A DNA stretch of 13,797 nt, taken from contig URAI01000065.1 of NCBI GenBank assembly GCA_900545725.1, forward strand, positions 1-13,797, in the 5' to 3' direction. The notes under the pieces are model-generated. The model did no database searches. It was not told the origin of the DNA and worked only from the letters and a program-made list of their open reading frames with translations. Source of the stretch: an uncultured Eubacterium sp. (GTDB lineage Bacteria; Bacillota; Clostridia; Lachnospirales; Lachnospiraceae). The position numbers and the translations under genes were made by a program. Below, one piece after another: positions 6,753 through 13,797 of the stretch (positions are counted from its first letter, which is position 1; the number at the start of each line of letters is the position of its first letter).

Positions 6753-7526
6753 TTATTGATAAAATGATAACGCATATTCAATACATTTTTTATCCTCTTC
6801 AAGCTGCAATAATCTTTGTCTTACTCCTTCATTAGCTTCAAGACTATTTACAGTATCATATACATTTTTATTAATCTTTTGTTCTCTTTTTAGATACTCA
6901 TACAGACATCTATCCTGTGCATTTAGTAATTCTTTTCCAAATCTGTAATATGTCTTTTTCTTAATTATATCAGTCTCATCACATAAATTATTATTTTTTT
7001 GTAATACGGCATTATCTGACAAATTACCAGCTATATGACATTCTATAATAAGATAGTACTGACCTTCCTCCATAAGCATATATTCAGCATCTGTTATATA
7101 TCCTTCATTGTCAAGAAACTGCCTGAATTCCTCAAGTTCAGACTGCGGAGAAACAATTATCTGTGTATCAGAGTCAAACTTATCTCTTCCATTGATTAAT
7201 ATCCTTTGTATAAGCTTACCACCCATTCCACATATAGTTATCGTATCTGCTTCATGTGGTTTTAACTTATCCAAACCATCTGAAAGTCTTAATTCAACAT
7301 AACCTTCCCCTGTATTACCACCTGCATTATACAGTTTAATATTCTGTCTTGCTTTGTCCAGCGGTCCTTTTCGTAAATCCATCCCTATTACATGTCCTGA
7401 AATATGCTGCTTTATAATATATATTGGCAGATATCCGTGGTCTGTTCCAATATCAGCGACTGTATTTCCTTTATGAATAAGTCCTGCAACCTTCTTAAGT
7501 CTTTCTGACAATCTGAAATTATCCAT
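6753..7526 (-). CDS. trmK: tRNA (adenine(22)-N(1))-methyltransferase
   Basis: A 257-residue SAM-dependent methyltransferase that makes m1A22 in the D-arm of tRNA. The SAM-binding motif VADIGTDHGYLP lies at residues 23-34, followed by IGMDLRKGPLDKA, the family motif ITICGMGGKLI, and SPQSELEEFRQFL. The C-terminal third is helical and lysine-rich, as in the coiled-coil extension of Bacillus TrmK. I chose the ATG at 7524-7526 because GGGAG (7533-7537) sits six bases upstream and the family begins MxxxRLxxRL. An upstream TTG at 7547 would overlap the rpoD stop and has no such site. It lies 13 bases after rpoD, the usual Firmicute arrangement, so it is almost certainly co-transcribed. Confidence 0.92.
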   Translation of the reverse strand: MDNFRLSERLKKVAGLIHKGNTVADIGTDHGYLPIYIIKQHISGHVIGMDLRKGPLDKARQNIKLYNAGGNTGEGYVELRLSDGLDKLKPHEADTITICGMGGKLIQRILINGRDKFDSDTQIIVSPQSELEEFRQFLDNEGYITDAEYMLMEEGQYYLIIECHIAGNLSDNAVLQKNNNLCDETDIIKKKTYYRFGKELLNAQDRCLYEYLKREQKINKNVYDTVNSLEANEGVRQRLLQLEEDKKCIEYALSFYQ

Positions 7527-7539
7527 CTCACACTCCCGA

Positions 7540-8892
7540 TTAATCAAGATAATCCTTAAGCTTACGGCTTCTGCTAGGATGTCTTAACTTTCTTAATGCC
7601 TTTGCCTCAATCTGTCTTATACGCTCTCTTGTTACATTAAATTCCTTACCAACCTCTTCAAGTGTTCTGGCTCTTCCATCATCCATGCCAAAACGCAGTC
7701 TTAATACCTTCTGCTCTCTTTCTGTAAGTGTTCCAAGTACTTCAACAAGCTGCTCTTTTAATAAGGTTGAAGCTGCAGCCTCTGCCGGTACAGGTACATT
7801 ATCATCCTGAATAAAATCTCCAAGATGACTGTCTTCTTCTTCACCGATTGGTGTTTCAAGTGATACAGGTTCCTGTGAAATCTTCTGAATCTCTCTTACT
7901 CTTTCAACCGGTATATCCATAGCTGCTGCAATCTCCTCCGGTGATGGTTCTCTTCCTAATTCCTGAAGGAGCTGTCTTGATACTCTTACAAGCTTATTAA
8001 TGGTTTCAACCATATGAACCGGTATTCTTATAGTTCTTGCCTGATCAGCAATAGCTCTTGTAATAGCCTGTCTTATCCACCATGTAGCATAGGTACTGAA
8101 TTTATATCCCTTTCTGTAATCAAACTTTTCAACAGCCTTAATAAGACCGAGATTACCTTCCTGTATAAGGTCTAAGAATAACATTCCTCTTCCTACATAT
8201 CTTTTTGCAATACTTACAACAAGACGTAAGTTAGCCTCAGCTAATCTTTTTTTAGCCATCTCTCCCTGATCGATTGCTTTTTTATATTCTTTTTGTTCTT
8301 GTGGACTTAATGCTCTGAAAGCTTCGATATTTTCCTCCATCTGCTTCTTCATGGCAGCACCAAGCTCCATTTTTTTAGCAAATGTAATCTCTTCATCAGC
8401 ACTAAGAAGAGGCACTTTACCAATCTCCTTAAGATACATTCTTACAGGATCTTCAAGACCTACACCATCCGGTACGGAAAGATCAATCTTTTCAATATCA
8501 ATATCATCTTCATCATCAAGAATTATCTCATCATCATCTTCATCTTCATCCGGCATCTTAACATCTACATTATTATTTTCAAGAAATTCAAATACCTTTT
8601 CCATCTTATCTGCTTCAAAATCAGTATCTGCAAATGCCTTCATAATCTCTTCGTAATCGAGAACATTTTTCTTCTTCTTTGCTATCTGCAATAATGACTT
8701 ACATTTTTCATCGAACTTAGCTGCAATTAACTCAGCCTTTGCTTCTTCTGTAAGTTCCTGTGTCTCAGCTTCTGCTTTGCCCTTCTTAGTCTGTCTCTTT
8801 GCTGTCTTTGCTTCCTGATTAATTACATCTTCTTCAAAATCTTCGACTCTCTTTGCCATTATCTGGTCCATCCTTCCATCTTCATTCTTCAT
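7540..8892 (-). CDS. rpoD: RNA polymerase primary sigma factor (RpoD/SigA)
   Basis: A 450-residue housekeeping sigma-70. After a Lys/Glu-rich N-terminal extension comes region 1.1 (about 55-100) and an acidic linker (MPDEDEDDDEIILDDEDD). Region 1.2 follows (DPVRMYLKEIGKVPLL), then region 2 with NLRLVVSIAKRYVGRGM, LDLIQEGNLGLIKAVEKFD and the -10-binding FSTYATWWIRQAITRAI. Region 3 and region 4 come last, with LTEREQKVLRLRFGM and the -35-binding helix-turn-helix TLEEVGKEFNVTRERIRQIE. The end KLKDYLD is typical. The first ATG (8892) lacks a ribosome binding site. Starts at 8871 (preceded by GAAG) or 8859 (MAKRVEDF) are equally possible and would trim 7 or 11 residues. It follows dnaG by 78 bases and precedes trmK, the classic macromolecular-synthesis operon. 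Confidence 0.96.
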   Translation of the reverse strand: MKNEDGRMDQIMAKRVEDFEEDVINQEAKTAKRQTKKGKAEAETQELTEEAKAELIAAKFDEKCKSLLQIAKKKKNVLDYEEIMKAFADTDFEADKMEKVFEFLENNNVDVKMPDEDEDDDEIILDDEDDIDIEKIDLSVPDGVGLEDPVRMYLKEIGKVPLLSADEEITFAKKMELGAAMKKQMEENIEAFRALSPQEQKEYKKAIDQGEMAKKRLAEANLRLVVSIAKRYVGRGMLFLDLIQEGNLGLIKAVEKFDYRKGYKFSTYATWWIRQAITRAIADQARTIRIPVHMVETINKLVRVSRQLLQELGREPSPEEIAAAMDIPVERVREIQKISQEPVSLETPIGEEEDSHLGDFIQDDNVPVPAEAAASTLLKEQLVEVLGTLTEREQKVLRLRFGMDDGRARTLEEVGKEFNVTRERIRQIEAKALRKLRHPSRSRKLKDYLD

Positions 8893-8929
8893 ATAAGTGT
8901 CTTTTGAGCTTCAGCCCAATTGTCTATAA

Positions 8930-8941
8930 GTAATGCATTAC
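8930..8941. promoter_or_regulatory. 12-bp palindrome in the dnaG-rpoD gap
   Basis: GTAATGCATTAC is a perfect palindrome in the 78-base gap. On the minus strand a TTGCAT a few bases upstream could act as a -35 for an rpoD-proximal promoter, with the palindrome inside the spacer, but the -10 (TACTTA) is weak. Several Firmicutes have an extra promoter near this junction; here it is only a possibility. Confidence 0.25.
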
Positions 8942-8970
8942 AAATTATTATGCAATTACATCATTAAAAA

Positions 8971-10725
8971 TTATATTTCTATATTTATCTTTTTAAGGTT
9001 AATCTGCTCCATGAGAAGCTCCTGAACCCTCTTTGAATCTTTTGACTGCGTAGCACAATCCATCTGATATTCTATACTGTTATTCTTAATCTTCATAACA
9101 GTATCATTAAGTGCCTTCTGTCTTTCATTATGGCTCAGCCCGGCATCCAGTTCAGCACTAAATAATGCCGCCACCTCACTATGCTCTTCTTCCGTTGCGT
9201 ATGTATTAATAATCGCTGCCGGATTAACATTGCCTTCATCAAACTGTGCATAAAGCTTGTCAGCAACATCCCTTAACAGTGGGTCAAGAAAATCCGAAGG
9301 AGTTATATACATCTTAACCTTACTGAATATATCAATATCATCAATCATCCATGTAAGCAATATCTTTTCTGCCTGTCTGATTCCACTCTCACGCTTTTTT
9401 ATCTGTTTTTTAGGTGCTGCCTGTGGCTTTCTTGTGATTATTCCACTGTGGTTTCCTATAGATGCTACCAGTTCTCTCATTCCATCATATGGTATTGAAA
9501 ATTCCGTACATACAGCTTTCATATAATTTTCACGCTCGAGTCTTTGTGAAAATGTTATCAGTTTCATTGCAACTTCTTTTTCAAATGCTGTCTGCTGCTC
9601 TGGGTCTGTCTTATCATATTTTTTCTCAATTGTGCTGATTTCATACATAAAACTGTTCTGTGCTTTATCAATTCTTTCCTGAAATGCTTCTGCCCCGAGA
9701 GCTTTTATAAATTCATCCGGATCCTTATATGGCTTCATATTGATAACCTTTGTTGACAGACCTGCCTCTTTAAGTATTGGAATAGCTCTTAATGCTGCCT
9801 TAGTTCCCGCCTCATCACTATCATAAGTTATAAGCACATTATCTGTATATCTTTTCATTATGGAAGCCTGTCCCGGTGTAAGTGCAGTACCAAGACTTGC
9901 AACCGCCTGGTTAAAGCCTGCTCTGTGTAGTGATATAACATCCATATACCCTTCACAAATAATCATATTGGGTTTTCTTGAAGTTCTTGCAATATTAAGC
10001 CCATAAAGATTCCTGCTCTTATCAAACAGTCTTGTCTCTGGTGAGTTAAGATACTTAGGCTTTGCATCTCCCATGACTCTTCCGCCAAAACCGATAACTT
10101 TGTTATTAATATCCATAATAGGAAACATGACCCTGTTCCAGAACTTATCATGTATACCACGCTCATATGTAAACAATCCCGATTCCTTTAACAGCTCATC
10201 ATCATATCCTTTTTCTTTAAGATATCTGTACAGTTCATTACCCGACTGCCCTGCATATCCCAGCCCGAATTTGTTGATAGTTGCGCCATCAAGACCTCTC
10301 TTTGCAAAATATTCAAGTCCTATCCTTCCATTTTCACTTTTAAGACTGTGATAATAATATGTTGCCGCTATCTTATTAACTTCCAAAAGTCTTGTCTTAA
10401 TATCTCTGTTCTTTTTTTCCTCTTCCGAATAAGATGTCTCTTCAAGTGTCATTCCTGCCCTTTCACCTAACATCTTTACAGCCTCCAGAAATGTCATATT
10501 CTCATATTCCATTACAAATGTTATAACATTACCACCTGCCCCGCATCCAAAGCAGTGATAAAGCTGCTTACTTTGTGATACAGAAAAAGACGGAGACTTT
10601 TCATTATGAAATGGACACAGACCGACATATGAACTTCCCGACCTCTTAAGCCTTACATAATTGGAAATAACATCTACTATGTCATTTCTTGATACTACTT
10701 CCTCTATAACATCACTTGAATACAT
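8971..10725 (-). CDS. dnaG: DNA primase
   Basis: A 584-residue primase that makes the RNA primers for lagging-strand synthesis at the replication fork, in contact with the replicative helicase. The N-terminal CHC2 zinc finger is complete: C37, H40, C58 and C61 (CPFHNEKSPSF ... YHCFGCGAGGNV). The central RNA polymerase domain has FGGRVMGDAKPKYLNSPET and a Toprim fold with ICEGYMDVISLH, SLGTALT and YDSDEAGTKA, giving the metal-binding Glu and DxD acidic residues. The C-terminal part (about 445-584) is the helical helicase-interaction domain. I chose the ATG at 10723-10725 (MYSSDVIEEVVSRNDIVDVI), which matches the family start and has GGAAG nine bases upstream. A TTG at 10734 abuts that site and is unlikely. 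It is preceded by a small membrane-protein gene 134 bases upstream and followed by rpoD. Confidence 0.96.
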   Translation of the reverse strand: MYSSDVIEEVVSRNDIVDVISNYVRLKRSGSSYVGLCPFHNEKSPSFSVSQSKQLYHCFGCGAGGNVITFVMEYENMTFLEAVKMLGERAGMTLEETSYSEEEKKNRDIKTRLLEVNKIAATYYYHSLKSENGRIGLEYFAKRGLDGATINKFGLGYAGQSGNELYRYLKEKGYDDELLKESGLFTYERGIHDKFWNRVMFPIMDINNKVIGFGGRVMGDAKPKYLNSPETRLFDKSRNLYGLNIARTSRKPNMIICEGYMDVISLHRAGFNQAVASLGTALTPGQASIMKRYTDNVLITYDSDEAGTKAALRAIPILKEAGLSTKVINMKPYKDPDEFIKALGAEAFQERIDKAQNSFMYEISTIEKKYDKTDPEQQTAFEKEVAMKLITFSQRLERENYMKAVCTEFSIPYDGMRELVASIGNHSGIITRKPQAAPKKQIKKRESGIRQAEKILLTWMIDDIDIFSKVKMYITPSDFLDPLLRDVADKLYAQFDEGNVNPAAIINTYATEEEHSEVAALFSAELDAGLSHNERQKALNDTVMKIKNNSIEYQMDCATQSKDSKRVQELLMEQINLKKINIEI

Positions 10726-10859
10726 ACGCTCCAACTTCCATTAAATACAATAATCAGTTTCCCTAAAAAAGGGTTCCAATTAATATATTCTATGTATTTT
10801 ATGTATTTCCTTTTTTTATTTTAAAAATGTCGAATTTTTTATTTTTTATATATTATAAA

Positions 10860-11231
10860 TCAATCTTTTGGAACAGGTGTTGCAAAAGCACCTATTGCAC
10901 CTGCACATATACAGATAACAGCACTTCTTATTACCGCTGCTTTATCAATTGCCACACCACCTGACAAAGCAAGTGATACAAGCATTAATATTGCAAAGTA
11001 TATTATTCCAAATCCAATCCCCCAAAAAAGTCTTCTGCTTCTTTCTGACTTTGCAATAATATAACCGCCTATAAATGCCGATACAGCATATGTAACTATT
11101 ATTCCTGCCGAAACCTGCCATTCAGATAAACCTGCCTTATACAGTGCAAATGATAATATCACCAGCATAATGCCTGTCACAGCATATGCAATAACCATTG
11201 TCTTTAAAAAGTTCAATATTTTTACTGACAT
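10860..11231 (-). CDS. TIGR04086-like four-helix membrane protein
   Basis: A 123-residue integral membrane protein with four hydrophobic segments at about 8-30, 35-58, 66-90 and 95-117, short loops, and basic residues (KSERSRR) between segments 2 and 3. Size, topology and glycine-rich helices (AFIGGYIIAKSE) fit the small Firmicute membrane family TIGR04086 (YrzE-like), whose function is unknown. The start is the ATG at 11229-11231, with GGGAGG (11236-11241) four bases upstream. A TTG at 11243 lies partly in that site and can be dismissed. It could share a transcript with dnaG, but the 134-base AT-rich gap leaves room for a separate dnaG promoter. Confidence 0.8.
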   Translation of the reverse strand: MSVKILNFLKTMVIAYAVTGIMLVILSFALYKAGLSEWQVSAGIIVTYAVSAFIGGYIIAKSERSRRLFWGIGFGIIYFAILMLVSLALSGGVAIDKAAVIRSAVICICAGAIGAFATPVPKD

Positions 11232-11317
11232 ATATCCTCCCAATCATATTTACAATATTAGTTTTTAAAATATTAACATCATTATTATCTACTCTTTATT
11301 TTATGAATTATCTTTTT

Positions 11318-11346
11318 ATTATATAACCATTTTCTGAAAATTATTT
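11318..11346 (-). promoter_or_regulatory. Possible promoter of the membrane protein-dnaG-rpoD cluster
   Basis: On the minus strand a perfect TATAAT (11318-11323) lies about 87 bases upstream of the membrane-protein start. The hexamer 17 bases further upstream (AAATAA) is a poor -35. It would abut the divergent plus-strand promoter at 11345-11373, so the two could interfere with each other. Confidence 0.3.
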
Positions 11347-11373
11347 GACATATCCATGACCTTTTAGTAAAAT
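11345..11373 (+). promoter_or_regulatory. Consensus sigma-A promoter for the CNNM/CorC gene
   Basis: TTGACA (11345-11350) and TAAAAT (11368-11373) are separated by exactly 17 bases. The -35 is a perfect match and the -10 has one mismatch. Transcription from about 11380 would give a leader of roughly 70 bases holding the inverted repeat at 11386-11423. Confidence 0.8.
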
Positions 11374-11385
11374 TGTATCATTACT

Positions 11386-11423
11386 ATATCATGTCTGGTA
11401 TTATTATATTTAAGACATGATAT
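11386..11423 (+). promoter_or_regulatory. 11-bp inverted repeat in the leader of the CNNM/CorC gene
   Basis: ATATCATGTCT (11386-11396) and AGACATGATAT (11413-11423) are exact inverses separated by 16 bases. The repeat begins about six bases after the expected transcription start and ends 15 bases before the ribosome binding site. It could be an mRNA stem-loop (stability or translation control) or a repressor operator. No T-run follows, so it is not an attenuator of the simple type. Confidence 0.55.
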
Positions 11424-11451
11424 CAATATTATAAAAAAGGAGTGATTTTTT

Positions 11452-12702
11452 TTGGATACGGACAGTATCGCACAAATTATTATTATTATTATTTTACTTT
11501 TATTATCGGCATTCTTCTCATCAGCAGAAACTGCATTTACGATGGTCAATAAGATAAAAATACGTTCTCTTATTGAAGATGGTAACAAAAGAGCCATTAC
11601 AGTTGGAAAGATTATTGACAATTCAGGCAAGATGCTTAGTGCTATCCTTATTGGTAATAACATTGTTAATATATCAGCCTCTGCTCTTATGACATCTCTT
11701 ACCATACGTTTGTGGGGAAGTTATGCAACAGGTATCGCAACAGGTGTTATGACTGTTCTGGTACTTATATTCGGTGAGATTACACCTAAGACCACTGCAA
11801 CCATATATGCTGAAAAGTTTGCACTGGTATATGCACCGGTTGTTTATTTTATTATGTTTATATTTACACCTGTAATATTTATAATTGATAAGCTGTCAGG
11901 TGTCATACTTAAGCTTATTCATGTAGATGCAAACAACAAGCATAATAAAATTACTGAAGAAGAATTAAGAACTTTCGTTCAGGTAAGCCATGAAGACGGT
12001 GTAATTGAATCCAATGAAAAGAAGATAATCAACAATCTATTTGATTTTGGTGATACTGAAGCCAAAGATGTAATGATTCCTAGAATAGATATGACGCTTG
12101 CGGATGTTAATACAGGCTATGATGATATTATCGAATTATTCAGAGAGACAAAGTATACACGAATACCTATCTATGAGGGTAATCCTGATAATGTAATCGG
12201 TATACTTAATATCAAGGATCTTATACTCTCACAACATAATGACTTTAATATCCGCTCTATTATGCGAAAGCCTTTCTTTACATATGAGCATAAAAATACA
12301 TCTGAATTATTTAATGTAATGCAAAGAAGCTCTCACAGCATAAGTATTGTACTGGATGAATATGGTTCAACTGCCGGTATGATTACTACAGAGGATCTGC
12401 TTGAAGAAATAGTAGGGGAAATCCGTGATGAATATGATACAGATGAGACCGACCCTTTTATCAAAGTCGGACATTACTCATATCTTGTTGATGGTTCATA
12501 TAAGCTTGATGACCTTAACGATTCTCTTAATCTTAAATTTACATCGCAAGATAATGATTCCATTGGTGGATTTATTATTGAGAAGCTTGACCGTTTTCCT
12601 GATATCGGAGAACAGTTTGATATTGATAATGTTCATTTTAAAATCGAAAGAGCTTCCTCTAACAGAATTGAGCTTGTTCTTATAAAGCTGCCGGAAGAAT
12701 AA
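11452..12702 (+). CDS. CNNM/CorC (HlyC/CorC-family) membrane protein with CBS pair
   Basis: A 416-residue membrane protein. The N-terminal DUF21/CNNM domain (about 1-190) has several hydrophobic segments and the signature SAFFSSAETAFTMVN near residues 18-32, then ILIGNNIVN and FGEITPKT. A cytoplasmic CBS pair begins at MIPRIDM near residue 207 and runs to DEYGSTAGMITTEDLLEEIVGEI. The C-terminal CorC_HlyC domain (about 345-416) contains GGFIIEKL. Relatives are linked to Mg2+ (or Co2+) efflux and homeostasis, with the CBS pair sensing nucleotide-Mg; the old label hemolysin is misleading. The start is TTG (11452-11454), supported by AAGGAGTG (11437-11444) seven bases upstream, and the next ATG is about 30 residues in. 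It has its own strong promoter and leader hairpin. An IS1182-family end begins 12 bases after the stop, so the native terminator may be lost. Confidence 0.9.
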   Translation: MDTDSIAQIIIIIILLLLSAFFSSAETAFTMVNKIKIRSLIEDGNKRAITVGKIIDNSGKMLSAILIGNNIVNISASALMTSLTIRLWGSYATGIATGVMTVLVLIFGEITPKTTATIYAEKFALVYAPVVYFIMFIFTPVIFIIDKLSGVILKLIHVDANNKHNKITEEELRTFVQVSHEDGVIESNEKKIINNLFDFGDTEAKDVMIPRIDMTLADVNTGYDDIIELFRETKYTRIPIYEGNPDNVIGILNIKDLILSQHNDFNIRSIMRKPFFTYEHKNTSELFNVMQRSSHSISIVLDEYGSTAGMITTEDLLEEIVGEIRDEYDTDETDPFIKVGHYSYLVDGSYKLDDLNDSLNLKFTSQDNDSIGGFIIEKLDRFPDIGEQFDIDNVHFKIERASSNRIELVLIKLPEE

Positions 12703-12714
12703 TTATATAAAAAA

Positions 12715-13240
12715 GGGGCTGTAAAAAAACAGCTATAAGATATGGCATCTGTTCACGAGAGTGGGCAGATGTCTGTCTTTATCTTCAAAACTACGGAAAA
12801 CTGTGAATTTTAGAGTACTTGAATAGACTCATCGTAAAATGAGCATTTTCATCATATTTAACTTCTTTTTATCAGGAAGCTAGTGTCTGACGATTTATCT
12901 TATTATGGTATTTGTACAGGTTAAAACCACACGAAATTAATGTAAATTCCAAAATAACGGCTTTTTCGCCACGTCTAAATAGCCTTTTATAAGTTCTGTC
13001 CCACTTGATTACTCCAAACGTTCCTTCGGCCTGAATACTTCGATTCATCCTAAGAAGTGCACCGTGTACAGATTCAAGATTGTCTATTACTTCATGGTAA
13101 ATTGCTGTTAATTCTCTATTCAATCTGGCAGTGCGATTTCCTGATGTTCTCTTGCAACATTCACCTTTGTAAGGGCAATTGGTGCAATCTTCACATTCAT
13201 AGATTTCTTCTGTCCTACCATATTTATTTCCACGGACATG
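12715..13240 (-). mobile_element. IS1182-family insertion sequence remnant, one end only
   Basis: The C-terminal third or less of an IS1182-type transposase, its 3' non-coding region and a probable terminal repeat (GGGGCTGT from 12715) survive. The transposase 5' part and the opposite end are absent. The left limit is inferred from the repeat-like GGGGCTGTAAAAAAACAGC; the right limit is the approximate point where protein similarity changes from transposase to HD phosphohydrolase (within about 13215-13250). No target-site duplication can be assessed with one end missing. The remnant cannot move by itself. Confidence 0.7.
12746..12771. repeat. Subterminal hairpin of the IS1182 remnant
   Basis: CATCTG (12746-12751) pairs with CAGATG (12766-12771). 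Two possible G-T pairs and CAC/GTG continue the stem to a GAGA loop, 11 pairs in all. A T-rich stretch follows on the plus strand (12772-12780). It may end transcription leaving the CNNM/CorC gene, or be a transposase-recognition structure of the element. Confidence 0.5.
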
Positions 13241-13797
13241 CTTATCATATTTATATAAAAATTGAAAAATAGAATTTAAAATAAGTTGTACATAATTTGT
13301 GTGGACTTCTATACGATCAATTAGATAAATATTTTGATAATTGAATTTCATAATATACTTCATGACTTCAAAAGCTTCATCTGATAAGCATATTCCTTTC
13401 TCTATAGAAGAATTTTGACAAACATCTAATATAAAATAATTAACAATTGTTCCATTATTAATAGCATCAAAATGAGAGTTTGTTAATTGATTTAGATGAT
13501 TTCTTAAATCTTCTACAAGCTGTTCATCAATAATATTTAATCGTAAAGCATCTTCAATATCCCTAGCAAGATAAGCAATTTTATCTGACATTTTAACAAC
13601 ACAGCCTTCCCAAGTATAAGGATTGTATTGCCCAGGATATAAGTAATCTTTTAAATCAATAGATTCATTCCTTTTAATAATTGCTTTTTGATTCATTTCT
13701 CCACAATGAGAAATAATTCCATCTCTTACAGCATACGTTAAATTTAAATTTCTACGAACATGATGATCATCTTCCAAAGTTTCAATTTGATCTACAA
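12872..13797 (-). pseudogene. dGTPase-like HD phosphohydrolase C-terminal part fused in frame to IS1182 transposase C-terminus (5' end beyond window)
   Basis: The frame is open to the right edge. The TTG at 13777 is internal, since in-frame codons V-D-Q-I-E-T precede it and continue the HD protein. The first ~180 residues match a dGTPase-type dNTP triphosphohydrolase: NLNLTYAVRDGIISHCGE, then WEGCVVKMSDKIAYLARDIEDAL with the conserved Asp of the metal site, and FNYQNIY. The catalytic HD motif would lie upstream, outside the window. From about YKYDKHVRGNKYGRTEEIY the protein becomes an IS1182-family transposase tail: a cysteine-rich CEDCTNCPYKGECCKR, then LRMNRSIQAEGTFGVIKW holding the likely last acidic residue of the DDE triad, then FRRGEKAVILEFTLISCGFN. 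There is no stop or frameshift at the join. The HD part is very AT-rich (25% GC by hand in 13321-13420). A chimeric protein could be made, but a decayed gene truncated by an IS is more likely. Confidence 0.8.

Noticed and set aside
11364..11705. 113-codon minus-strand ORF across the CNNM/CorC promoter and gene start
   Set aside because: It is antisense to a well-supported promoter, leader and coding region, has no recognisable domain, and its composition follows from the sense gene.

Overview
The window looks like chromosomal DNA of a low-GC Firmicute, most likely class Clostridia and probably Lachnospiraceae. The evidence is the AT-rich composition (hand counts of about 20-40% GC in sampled 100-base stretches), strong AGGAGG-type ribosome binding sites, TTG as well as ATG starts, the gene order dnaG-rpoD-trmK on one strand, and small membrane proteins of the TIGR04086 type. 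The genus cannot be fixed from this sequence alone.

Left part (1-1733): a short hairpin resembling an IS200/IS605 end, a 70-codon orphan ORF on the minus strand, then a GC-rich block of five hairpins (373-540) bounded by 13-bp direct repeats. The block sits just upstream of two small genes of unknown function (555-1256 and 1310-1546). A nested inverted repeat (1570-1675) separates them from the next gene.

Middle (1734-5093): an EF-G-like translational GTPase on the minus strand that lacks two normally conserved GTPase features, then a divergent prephenate dehydrogenase gene (tyrA) for tyrosine synthesis with a palindromic promoter region. A near-perfect bidirectional terminator (5023-5071) closes tyrA and the convergent operon beyond it.

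Core (5094-11231, all minus strand): in transcription order, a TIGR04086-like membrane protein, DNA primase (dnaG), the housekeeping sigma factor (rpoD), tRNA m1A22 methyltransferase (trmK) and a uridine-kinase-like nucleoside kinase. This is the Firmicute macromolecular-synthesis cluster joining replication priming, transcription initiation and tRNA modification. The NIF3-like gene that commonly follows trmK is not in the window.

Right part (11232-13797): a plus-strand CNNM/CorC-type membrane transporter gene with a consensus sigma-A promoter, a leader inverted repeat and a TTG start. Twelve bases after its stop lies the end of an IS1182-family remnant. The surviving transposase C-terminus is fused in frame behind the C-terminal part of a dGTPase-like HD phosphohydrolase, which continues past the right edge. 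This AT-rich chimera (25% GC in a sampled 100 bases, against 40% in dnaG) is the clearest sign of horizontal transfer and decay.

Most of the window is ordinary core genome. The items most worth following up are the hairpin block at 373-540, the HD-transposase fusion, and the EF-G-like protein with altered G3 and G4 motifs. No new multi-gene system can be claimed from this sequence.
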